NCBI RefSeq assembly: GCF_029626105.1
Contig: NZ_JARUBH010000009.1
Coordinates: forward strand, 4,278,001 to 4,342,000
Source: Solwaraspora sp. WMMD792
GTDB lineage: Bacteria > Actinomycetota > Actinomycetes > Mycobacteriales > Micromonosporaceae
Reading direction: 5' to 3'
DNA length: 64,000 nt
Shown: piece by piece, positions 45,223-52,499 of the stretch
How positions within the stretch are numbered: position 1 is the first letter of the stretch
Layout of the letters: each line of letters opens with the position of its first letter
Notes under the pieces: generated by a model
Seen by the model: the letters and a program-made list of their open reading frames with translations, nothing else
Told to the model about the DNA's origin: nothing
Database searches by the model: none
Made by a program: the position numbers and the translations under genes

Positions 45223-46146
45223 TCAGGCCGGGACCAGCTGGCGGATGTGGTCGATCACGTCGTTCCACAGATCGCGGGGCAGGATGCCATGCCCGAGCCC
45301 TGGATAGGTGACGAGCCGGGCACCGGGAATCGCGGCTGCCGTCGCCTCGCCGCCGGGCAGCCGCCAGATCCGGTCCGCCTCGCCGTGCACCACAAGCGCC
45401 GGGATGCGAAGCTTCGCCAGGCCGGCCCGCCGGTCCCGGGAAGCCATCAGAGCCGCCTCGTGCCGTAGTCGCCCGGCCTGGTCGTAGCCGCGGTCGAAGG
45501 CCCGCCGGCCCATTTCGCGCAGCCAGTCCACGTCCATGTCGTGGCCGGGCGAACCGATCAGGTCGTACAGGTCCACCATCAGTTGACCAGCGTCGTCGCG
45601 GTCGGCGACCGGCCGGTCCTGCATTCGCTGCAGCTTCATCGCGGTCCGCATCGAAAGCCGGCCGATCCGGGGTGTCGCGGTCGCGGCGATCGACGTGAGG
45701 CTGAGCAGCCGGTCCGGATGTTCGATCGCCAACTGCTGGGCGACCATCGCGCCGAGGGAGATGCCCACCACGTGCGCCCGCGGCCAGCCGAGCGCGTCGA
45801 GCACGGCGAGCGCGTCGCCCGCCATGTCCTCGATGCGGTACGTCGCGGCACCCGGTCGAAGCATCATCCGCAGGATGGTCGGTCGCCCGTCGGCGTGCAG
45901 ATGGGTGGAGGCGCCGACGTCGCGGTGGTCGAATCTGGCCACGGCGAAGCCCCGCTCGGTCAGCGCCGAGCAGAAGTCGTCGTGCCACATGATCATTTGC
46001 ATGCCGAGGCCCATGATGAGCAGCAACGGTTCACCCTGCGGGTCACCGAGACGCTGGTACGCGATCTCGATCTCCTCGGGACGCGTCGCGCTCACCCGCG
46101 ACGTCGCCGTACCCGTCACCTGGGCAGGTCCTGGTCCAATCGTCAT
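45223..46146 (-). CDS. Alpha/beta hydrolase (RdmC/enol-lactonase-like)
   Basis: A 307-residue alpha/beta hydrolase. The nucleophile is the Ser in GISLGAMVAQ, the acid is probably in VVHGEADRI, and the His is in YPGLGHGIL; MGLGMQMIMW is the oxyanion-loop segment. ATG 46146 has no clear ribosome site but lies only six bases after a SARP-type -10, which predicts a leaderless message and supports this start. Its relatives include methylesterases of polyketide pathways. In agglomerin-type tetronate pathways an alpha/beta hydrolase removes acetate from an acetylated tetronate to leave an exocyclic methylene; a similar role here is possible but unproven. Confidence 0.85.
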   Translation of the reverse strand: MTIGPGPAQVTGTATSRVSATRPEEIEIAYQRLGDPQGEPLLLIMGLGMQMIMWHDDFCSALTERGFAVARFDHRDVGASTHLHADGRPTILRMMLRPGAATYRIEDMAGDALAVLDALGWPRAHVVGISLGAMVAQQLAIEHPDRLLSLTSIAATATPRIGRLSMRTAMKLQRMQDRPVADRDDAGQLMVDLYDLIGSPGHDMDVDWLREMGRRAFDRGYDQAGRLRHEAALMASRDRRAGLAKLRIPALVVHGEADRIWRLPGGEATAAAIPGARLVTYPGLGHGILPRDLWNDVIDHIRQLVPA

Positions 46147-46152
46147 GCGTCG

Positions 46153-46184
46153 AGCGTGCTGCGCCGCCCTTGAGCACCGGTTGA
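46153..46184 (-). promoter_or_regulatory. SARP box and -10 for the alpha/beta hydrolase
   Basis: Minus-strand TCAACCG (46178-46184) and TCAAGGG (46167-46173) are 11 bp apart. CACGCT (46153-46158) follows after 8 bp, with the ATG six bases further on. Confidence 0.55.
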
Positions 46185-46219
46185 TCCGGCCGCCGCCAGC
46201 CGGTGCCACCGGCGCCGGC

Positions 46220-46242
46220 GCTGCTCCCACGCTGCTCAAGGG
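46220..46242 (+). promoter_or_regulatory. Possible SARP half-site upstream of the DUF5988-like gene
   Basis: TCAAGGG at 46236-46242 has a poor partner 11 bp upstream (TCCCACG at 46225-46231), although GCTGCTC recurs at 11 bp (46220 and 46231). The -10 position is not convincing. With the hydrolase box it forms an 11-bp perfect inverted repeat (46166-46176 and 46233-46243). Confidence 0.3.
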
Positions 46243-46355
46243 CTTCTTTAGCGCCGATCGTTAGCGTCATAGCAACAGCCACCGACCACCGCAGCCGGGT
46301 CGGACGCCAGGTAGCGATCGGCCGGCAGGTGACTCGCAGAAACCCGGAGGTGCCG

Positions 46356-46604
46356 ATGTCCGACCACCCCAACCCGGTCCACCCGGCCGGAGTGGACCCC
46401 GCGATGGTGACGGCCGTCCTGCACGGCGGTCCGGCGAGTCTCACCGCCGAGCAGCGCCGCCGGCTGGTGACTCCCGAGCAGCGGAAGATCAAGATTCCGT
46501 GGCTCGGCGGCTACGAGCACTTCGAACGCGATCTCGTCACCGGCGTAGACCACGGAGCGGCCGTGGTCTTCCAGTGGACGGCCCGCACCCGGGTAGCCGA
46601 GTAG
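46356..46604 (+). CDS. Small DUF5988-like protein of unknown function
   Basis: An 82-residue protein starting at ATG 46356 with GGAGG five bases upstream. The second half (LGGYEHFERDLVTGVDHGAAVVFQWTARTRVAE) resembles the small DUF5988 family seen in actinomycete secondary-metabolite clusters; the match is from memory and moderate. There are no membrane segments or cysteines. It is divergent from the hydrolase across a region with mirrored TCAAGGG sites, so it may be under the same activator. Function unknown. Confidence 0.7.
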   Translation: MSDHPNPVHPAGVDPAMVTAVLHGGPASLTAEQRRRLVTPEQRKIKIPWLGGYEHFERDLVTGVDHGAAVVFQWTARTRVAE

Positions 46605-46631
46605 CCGCCACGTCAGCCGGGGCGGAGCCGG

Positions 46632-47789
46632 TCAGCCCCGGACCATCGGCGCCACGGTCTGCGGCAGCTCGGCACGCAGCACGAACCAGCCGTCGCGGGG
46701 ACCGACGCACAGGTCCCCGCCGACGAGCTCCACCCGTTCGGCCAGGCCGGTCAGCCCGGTACCGGACGGTGGAGCGCCGGTCAGCCCCGCGCCCACCCCG
46801 TCGTCGTGTACCTCCAGGATGAACCGTCCCTCGCGGCGGGTCACCGCGATCGCACAGCGGCGCGCGTGGGCGTGCCGGACGATGTTCGTGGCGGCCTCCC
46901 GGATCAGCCAGGCCGCGCACTCCTCGATCGGCTCCGGCAGGTCGTCGAGGGTGCCACGGACGCTGACCACGACACCCGACGCCTGCAGCAACGCCTCGGC
47001 GGACTGCGCCTCCACCGCCAGGGAGACCTTCCGGTAGCCGGAGACCGCTGCCCGCACCTCGGCCAGCGCGTCCCGCGCCACCTCGGCTACCTCGGCCATC
47101 TCGGTCACCGCCCGGTCCGGCGCCGAGTCCACCATCCGGGCGGCGAGATCGGCTTTGAGGGTCACCGCAGACAGCCGCTGGCCGAGGATGTCATGCAGGT
47201 CGCGGGCGATCCGGAGGCGTTCCCTGGCCACCGCCAGCTGGGTCAGCTCGGCCCGCGCCTGCAACAACTGCATCGAGGTGTCGATCTGGTTGTAGATCGC
47301 CACCTGCACGCCGCTGGTGATGGCGATCAGCAGGATCAGGATCACGACCGAGTCGGCGCTGACCCGCAGCCAGCCCACCGCGATGGCCACGAAGACCACG
47401 GTGTGGCCGACCACCAGCGCCGGCCACCACCGCAACGGGCAGTTGATCAGCAGCATCACCAGGCTGAAGAAGGCCAGCCCGGACAGCCAGTCGTAGCGCA
47501 GCTGCGGCACCATCGCCAGGCCACAGATCAACGTCACGGCGACCGTCACCGGCGCACGGTTGGTGTGCAACTGCGGAGTGTTGCGGACGACCACCCGGGC
47601 GTAGCCGAGCACGAACAGTGCAAGTCCTACGTAGAGTGCCTTGTTGCGGTCGTGCACGACGCTCAACGGAAAGGCGAGAAACGCCAGGCAGGACAGGGCG
47701 AACAGGCGTACCTGGATGCCGCGTCGGCGGAGCCAGAATTCCCGTCCAGGAGAGACCTTCGCCTCCGCAACGGCGCTCATGCCGGCCAT
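46632..47789 (-). CDS. Sensor histidine kinase of the NarL-partner class, orphan
   Basis: A 385-residue kinase. Five or six membrane helices fill residues ~30-170 with almost no extracellular domain. The HisKA_3 phosphoacceptor is His199 (RIARDLHDILGQ), and the HATPase domain has AATNIVRHA (N box), DDGVGAG and GTGLTGLAERV (G box). A second ATG lies three codons in, so the exact start is open. There is no response regulator beside it; the only NarL-type regulator in the window is 33 kb away at the other side of the cluster. Proteins with this helix-only sensor often detect membrane or lipophilic signals, which would suit feedback by the cluster product. Confidence 0.9.
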   Translation of the reverse strand: MAGMSAVAEAKVSPGREFWLRRRGIQVRLFALSCLAFLAFPLSVVHDRNKALYVGLALFVLGYARVVVRNTPQLHTNRAPVTVAVTLICGLAMVPQLRYDWLSGLAFFSLVMLLINCPLRWWPALVVGHTVVFVAIAVGWLRVSADSVVILILLIAITSGVQVAIYNQIDTSMQLLQARAELTQLAVARERLRIARDLHDILGQRLSAVTLKADLAARMVDSAPDRAVTEMAEVAEVARDALAEVRAAVSGYRKVSLAVEAQSAEALLQASGVVVSVRGTLDDLPEPIEECAAWLIREAATNIVRHAHARRCAIAVTRREGRFILEVHDDGVGAGLTGAPPSGTGLTGLAERVELVGGDLCVGPRDGWFVLRAELPQTVAPMVRG

Positions 47790-47959
47790 TCAACCACGTG
47801 ACGTCCAGAGGATCCGCCAGCTGATCGTCCAGCGTCGATCGGGACCAAACGGTTCGATCGACGTCGAACGGGCGGCAGACCGGGTCGGTCGTTGCGGCCG
47901 CCCGACAGTGGTCAGCCAAACGGCGATCCGACCACCGATGCCGGTCGGACCGACGCTGG

Positions 47960-49135
47960 TCAGACGCGGACCTGGCGGTGCCACTCCACGTCGTACGCCA
48001 GCAGCCAGGAGGATGCCCCACCCCAGAAGTACCGGCGGTAGAGCGGCGCGAGAGCGACGTCGAGCCAGCCGCGGCCGGGCAGGTTACGGAACCGGCCGTA
48101 CCGCGTGCCGGCGCGCAGCGCCCGCTCCGTCCGGGACCGACGCATCGACTCGTACGCGGCCAGCGCCATCGGCACGTCGTCGATGTCGCGCAGACAGCGG
48201 CCGAGCACCACGGCGTCCTCCAGGGCGAGCCCGGCACCGAGCCCGTACCCGACAGGGTGGGCAGCGTCACCGAGCACCACCATCCGGCCCCGCCGCCAGT
48301 GCGCCAACCGCTGCGGCAGGTAGAGCGGCGCGGGCCGGCCCAGCGTCGCGCACTGCGCGATCAGAGCGGCGCACGGGGTATCGCCCTGCCCGTACTGCGC
48401 GGACAGCCGGCTCCGCCAGCCCTGCTCGCTGATGCCGGCCAGCTCCGCCGGGTCGAGGTCGCCGGTGGGCACCAGCGCGTTCCACCAGACGGTGCCGTCC
48501 GGCTTGGCGGTGTACTGGAAGCAGCCCTGCCGGCTGACCACCAGATGCAACGTCCCGGCCGCGATGCCCGGCAGCCGGGTCACCCCGTCGATCGCGCAGT
48601 GTCCGCCGTACTCGGGCGGTGGCGCCGCGTTGCTGATCACCCTGCGCACCCGCGAATGCGTCCCGTCGGCACCGACGAGCACGTCGCACTCCACCCGGGC
48701 CCCGTCGATGAACTGCGCAGTCACCCCACCGGTGCTGCTGGTGGCACCGGCCAGCCAGCGGCCGGTGTGGACCTCTGCTCCGGCCCGGACCGCTTCGTCG
48801 CGCAGTACGGACACCAGGTCGCCACGCATGATCGACAGATTCATCGGCCGGTTGGCCAGGCGACCGGCCCGAGACAGTCGGCCCAGCAGCCGGCCTTCGC
48901 CGTTCCACAGGCACAGCCGGTTCACCACGATCCCGCGTGCCTGTATCTGCTCCAGACAGCCGACCGAATGCAGCGCCCCGAGCGCGTTGGCGGTCAGGTT
49001 GAGAAAGCCCCCGGTCGTCCCGGCCGGATCGAGGTACGCCTCGTAGACGGAGGTTCCGACGCCGGAACGGGCCAACGCGACCGCGGTCAGCGATCCGGCG
49101 AGCCCGGCACCGACAATCGTGGCACGAAGTGTCAT
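47960..49135 (-). CDS. FAD-dependent aromatic-hydroxylase-type monooxygenase
   Basis: A 391-residue class A flavoprotein monooxygenase. ATG 49135 follows GGAAGGA. The FAD/NADPH motifs are IVGAGLAGSLTAVALARSG (residues 7-25), VGADGTHSRVRR and VVLGDAAHPVGYGLGAGLALEDA. Family members hydroxylate or epoxidise activated rings and double bonds. A single TCAAGGG half-site lies ~61-67 nt upstream, so it is probably the last cluster gene on the right. It is not closely related to the other flavoprotein in the operon at 27904. Confidence 0.85.
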   Translation of the reverse strand: MTLRATIVGAGLAGSLTAVALARSGVGTSVYEAYLDPAGTTGGFLNLTANALGALHSVGCLEQIQARGIVVNRLCLWNGEGRLLGRLSRAGRLANRPMNLSIMRGDLVSVLRDEAVRAGAEVHTGRWLAGATSSTGGVTAQFIDGARVECDVLVGADGTHSRVRRVISNAAPPPEYGGHCAIDGVTRLPGIAAGTLHLVVSRQGCFQYTAKPDGTVWWNALVPTGDLDPAELAGISEQGWRSRLSAQYGQGDTPCAALIAQCATLGRPAPLYLPQRLAHWRRGRMVVLGDAAHPVGYGLGAGLALEDAVVLGRCLRDIDDVPMALAAYESMRRSRTERALRAGTRYGRFRNLPGRGWLDVALAPLYRRYFWGGASSWLLAYDVEWHRQVRV

Positions 49136-49409
49136 CGGATTCCTTCCGTCGTGAATGTCACGCACCGAGAAGTGTGCCGCCAGGTACTGCAGCGCCCCTT
49201 GAGATGCGGCCGGCGAGGGCCGGCCGCCGTCAGCCGGCCGCCGCCGTTCATCGTCGCATCCTGCCCGGGGTGCGTGTCCGACCCGATTTGGCAATCCAGG
49301 GCGTGCCCTGAACTCGATCGGCCCGTCCGGTGCCGGTAGGCGACCCGAGGATTGGCCGGGACGGCGGTTGGGCAGGATCCTCGTACCGTACCGATCGGAG
49401 GTCGCCACG

Positions 49410-50471
49410 ATGTCGACAGCGGGCACCACAGGGACTCAGCCGGACCGGGACGGGCCGGCGACCGACCGCCGTGACCCGGACGATCCCGGCCGGCCGCCGG
49501 TGGGGCCGGACGACGGGCCGGCCAGTCCTGCCCGGCTGTCAACTGCGTCGCTGTGGGCGGCCGCTCGGCGTACGGTCCGCGAGGTCACCGCCGACGCGGT
49601 GCCCGACCTGGCGGCCGGGCTCACCTACTACGGCGTACTGTCGATCTTTCCTGGTCTGTTGGTGCTGGTGGCGGTGCTCGGGCTGCTCGGCGGCGGTGCC
49701 ACCGATGACGTCCAGGGTGTGATCGGCGGTCTCGCGCCCGGCGAGATCGGCGGCTTCCTCGACCAGTCGATCGCCCAGGTCCGGGAAAGTTCCGATACGG
49801 CCGGCCTGGTGGCCATCGTCGGTCTGCTCGCCGCCTTCTGGTCGGCGTCCAGCTACATCGGGGCCTTCATGCGGGCCGCGAACGCCATCTACGACGTGCC
49901 GGAGGGTCGCCCGATCTGGAAGACGTTGCCGATCCGGCTGGGCGTCACCGCGGTCATCGGGCTGATGCTGATCGCCAGCGCGCTGATCGTGGTCTTCACC
50001 GGGGAGTTGGCCGCCCGGACCGGGGAACTGCTGGGCGTCGGGCCGGAGGCGGTCGCCGCCTGGGACATCGCCAAGTGGCCGGTGCTGGTGGTCCTGGTCA
50101 GCCTGATGTTCTCGATCCTGTACTGGGCCACGCCGAACGCCCGGCAGGGCGGGTTCCGGTGGGTGAGCCCGGGCAGCGTCCTGGCGGTGCTGCTCTGGCT
50201 GCTGGTCTCCGCCGGGTTCGCGTTCTACGTCGCCAACTTCGGGTCGTACAACGAGACCTACGGTGCCATCGCCAGCGTGATCGTCTTCCTCGTCTGGTTG
50301 TGGCTGACCAACATCGCGATCCTGCTCGGCGGCGAGTTGGACGCCGAACTGGAGCGGGGCCGGGCGATCGCGGCCGGTCATCCGGACGACCGCGAGCCGT
50401 ACCTTCAGCTGCGGGACACCCGCAAGTTGCCCGCCAACCGCCAACCATCGGCCGCCGAGACCGACGGCTGA
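49410..50471 (+). CDS. YihY/virulence factor BrkB family membrane protein
   Basis: A 353-residue protein with about six membrane helices and the YihY hallmark LTYYGVLSIFPGLLVLVAVLG near residue 70, FWSASSYIGAFMRAANAIYDV, and SILYWATPN in the second half. ATG 49410 follows GGAGGTCGCCACG. The first ~45 residues are disordered and Asp/Pro-rich. The role of the family is still debated (inner-membrane protein; not RNase BN). The last codons and stop lie inside a run of 7-bp repeats. Confidence 0.9.
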   Translation: MSTAGTTGTQPDRDGPATDRRDPDDPGRPPVGPDDGPASPARLSTASLWAAARRTVREVTADAVPDLAAGLTYYGVLSIFPGLLVLVAVLGLLGGGATDDVQGVIGGLAPGEIGGFLDQSIAQVRESSDTAGLVAIVGLLAAFWSASSYIGAFMRAANAIYDVPEGRPIWKTLPIRLGVTAVIGLMLIASALIVVFTGELAARTGELLGVGPEAVAAWDIAKWPVLVVLVSLMFSILYWATPNARQGGFRWVSPGSVLAVLLWLLVSAGFAFYVANFGSYNETYGAIASVIVFLVWLWLTNIAILLGGELDAELERGRAIAAGHPDDREPYLQLRDTRKLPANRQPSAAETDG

Positions 50472-50525
50472 CGGCTGACGGCTGACGGCTGACGGCTGAC
50501 GGCTGACGGCTGACGGCTGACGGCT
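50463..50525. repeat. Nine tandem copies of a 7-bp repeat at the end of the YihY gene
   Basis: GACGGCT is repeated nine times without interruption. The YihY stop codon (TGA 50469-50471) is inside the first two units. Because the unit is not a multiple of three, copy changes outside the coding part are silent, but loss of the first units would change the C-terminus. Confidence 0.95.
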
Positions 50526-50559
50526 GGATTGTCGGACGGCCGCGACCGCCGCTGGCCGG

Positions 50560-51294
50560 TCAGGCCGCCGGCAGGTCCTCCCGGGAGGCCGCGGAGCGGA
50601 CGTACGTCTCGACATCGGGCTTGGAGACTCCCAGATCGGCCAGCGGGCCGACTCCGGCGGCGTACTCCAGCAGGGCGAGCAGGATGTGGGCCGTCCCGAC
50701 CATCCGGTCGTCGAACCGTAGCGCCTCGCGGAAGGTCAACTCCAGCACCTTGCGCACCTGGGCGTCGAACGGGACGAGCTCCGGCACGTGGTCAACCGCC
50801 GGCGGCAGGGCGGTCACCGCCACCTGACGAATCCGATCCGGGTCGCCCGCCCGGTCGGCCAGCACCCGGGCGGCGAGGCTGTCCGGTTCGGCCAGCAGGG
50901 CCAGGACGAGATGCCCGGTGGTGATCTCGTCGTTGCCGGCCCTGCGTGCCTCGTGCTGGGCAGCGACCACCACGTTGCGGGCCTGCGGAGTGAACCGGCT
51001 GAACCCCTGCTGTGGGTCGAGGTCGTTGGGTTCCTCCGGGGTCCTCGGCACGAACCGCTTCTGCGCGGCCTGCTTACTGACCCCGATGCTGCGCCCGATG
51101 TCGGTCCAGGACGCGCCGGACCGGCGGGCCTGATCGACGAAGTGGCCGATCAGGTGATCGGCGAGCTCGCCGAGGTGGTCGCCGACGACGACGGCGTTGC
51201 TGAGCTGGGCGAGTCGATCGTCACTGGCTCGTTTGATCCCGGCGATCAGGTCGTCGAGGCGGACCGGATTGCCGAGCGGCAGGTATTCGGACAT
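50560..51294 (-). CDS. HTH/Clp-N domain regulator, probable autorepressor
   Basis: A 244-residue protein with an N-terminal HTH (about residues 60-80: GASWTDIGRSIGVSKQAAQKRF) followed by two Clp-N repeats (residues ~100-235: FTPQARNVVVAAQHEAR and ITTGHLVLALLAE; second copy FDAQVRKVLELTFREAL and VGTAHILLALLE). It has no ATPase domain, so it is not a chaperone subunit; the Clp-N repeats probably bind peptides or other proteins. A long perfect palindrome covers the start codon and a second copy lies 28 bp upstream, which fits negative autoregulation by this protein. Confidence 0.88.
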   Translation of the reverse strand: MSEYLPLGNPVRLDDLIAGIKRASDDRLAQLSNAVVVGDHLGELADHLIGHFVDQARRSGASWTDIGRSIGVSKQAAQKRFVPRTPEEPNDLDPQQGFSRFTPQARNVVVAAQHEARRAGNDEITTGHLVLALLAEPDSLAARVLADRAGDPDRIRQVAVTALPPAVDHVPELVPFDAQVRKVLELTFREALRFDDRMVGTAHILLALLEYAAGVGPLADLGVSKPDVETYVRSAASREDLPAA

Positions 51295-51319
51295 GCGTCA
51301 ACCATAGGTTGACGCATGT
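51291..51319. promoter_or_regulatory. Operator 1 of the HTH/Clp-N gene
   Basis: A perfect palindrome with 13-bp arms, ACATGCGTCAACC and its complement, around ATA. It includes the start codon of the regulator. Binding here would block translation initiation sequences or transcription start. Confidence 0.8.
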
Positions 51320-51322
51320 CTT

Positions 51323-51342
51323 GCGTCAACCTATGGTTGACG
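51323..51342. promoter_or_regulatory. Operator 2 of the HTH/Clp-N gene
   Basis: GCGTCAACC-TAT-GGTTGACG repeats the core of operator 1, with centres 28 bp apart. Two copies of one 20-bp palindrome in front of a gene encoding an HTH protein are strong evidence for an operator pair. Confidence 0.8.
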
Positions 51343-51347
51343 TTTTC

Positions 51348-51746
51348 TCAGAGCCGCACCTGGTTGGCCAAATGCTCGTCGAGCATGGTGGTCAACCGGC
51401 CGGCCACCCCGCGCGCCTCGATGTGCAGCCGGGCGACGTTCAGCCCGTCGGCGCCGAGCACCGCGAGCAACGCCTTGTCGTTGATCGCGTACACCGAGAA
51501 ATAGCCCTTGTGGCTACGGACGGTGGACTCCCGAAACGGGCCCTGCCGCAGCGCGAGGCCGGTCTGCCGGCCGAGTCCAAAGGTCGCCGCCGCGAGCGCC
51601 GCCAGGTCGTGCGGCTCTGTCCCGTCGGTCAGATCGTGCAGCAGCAACAGCCCGTCGACACCGGCGATCACCGAGCCGATCACGCCGGTGACGCCGTGTT
51701 TCAGCGAGGCCAGTTCAGCGGACGCCGGATCCGGAGGTGACGGCAC
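51348..51746 (-). CDS. Roadblock/LC7-family protein
   Basis: A 132-residue protein. I chose GTG 51746 because it gives the usual family length; an ATG much further upstream (51866) would add an Arg-rich stretch without similarity. Residues ~15-130 show the roadblock fold (LKHGVTGVIGSVIAGVDGLLLL; VYAINDKALLAVLGADGLNVARLHIEARGVAGRL). In actinomycetes and Myxococcus such proteins pair with small GTPases or with each other. A related but distinct small protein is encoded 154 bp upstream in the same direction. Confidence 0.8.
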   Translation of the reverse strand: MPSPPDPASAELASLKHGVTGVIGSVIAGVDGLLLLHDLTDGTEPHDLAALAAATFGLGRQTGLALRQGPFRESTVRSHKGYFSVYAINDKALLAVLGADGLNVARLHIEARGVAGRLTTMLDEHLANQVRL

Positions 51747-51900
51747 GCTGCCGTTGGTTCCAGAAATGACTGATCTCCGTTCGACGGTACGGTGCGGGTG
51801 TCGTCGTCCCACCCGGGCAGCGCACTCGCCGGGGAGGGCGACCGAGCGCGCCCGGCCACCGCCCACCCCGGCGAGCAGACGAAACTCCTACTGATCCCGG

Positions 51901-52272
51901 TCAGAGCTCGATCGAGGCCTCGATCTGTCGCAGCTGGTGCCGGGCCAGGGCCAGGTTCGACCGGGAACGGCTCAGCGCCAGGTAGAAGAACAGGCCCTGA
52001 CCGGACCGGGAGGAGACCGGACGAATGAGGTGGTACTGGGTGTCCAGCGTGATGAGAATGTCCTCGATACCGTCAGGGATCTTCAACATCTCCAGGGTGC
52101 GCATCTTGGCCCGGACCACATCCGTGTTCCCTGCCGCGGCCACCGCGAGGTCCATCTCAGCAGAGCCACCGGCGGTGCCGAGTGTCATGCCGCTGGAGTA
52201 GTCGACCAGCGCGGCACCGACTGCACCCTCGATGCCCATCGCGTCCTTGAGTGCCGTGTCGAGTGAAGCCAT
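51901..52272 (-). CDS. Roadblock-like protein, second of the pair
   Basis: A 123-residue protein starting at ATG 52272 after CCGGAGGCAGGGC. It has an alpha/beta roadblock-type fold (ALKDAMGIEGAVGAALVDYSSGMTLG; AAAGNTDVVRAKMRTLEML; EDILITLDTQYHLIRPVSS). No GTPase gene lies next to it here. Close relatives are widespread in Streptomyces and Micromonospora, always small and soluble, and of unproven function. Confidence 0.82.
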   Translation of the reverse strand: MASLDTALKDAMGIEGAVGAALVDYSSGMTLGTAGGSAEMDLAVAAAGNTDVVRAKMRTLEMLKIPDGIEDILITLDTQYHLIRPVSSRSGQGLFFYLALSRSRSNLALARHQLRQIEASIEL

Positions 52273-52499
52273 GCCCTGCCTCCGGGGTGATTTCAGGTGG
52301 GTCAACGCCCACCGGAGAGTTGCACGACGATGAGCCAGGGTGCACGTCGCCGGGCGATAACTGGCTGAGCAGACTACCAATCCCCGTCCGACGTCCACCG
52401 AAGTCACCGGCATGACCGATACCGCACGGTGAGCTGTCGCTGCCGCCCCGGCTGCGTCCGGACCAGGTGCGGCGCGCGTCGAATGGGTACGGTGCAGAC

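Noticed and set aside
50463-50525. CRISPR array
   Set aside because: The repeat is a continuous 7-bp unit without spacers, and there are no cas genes.
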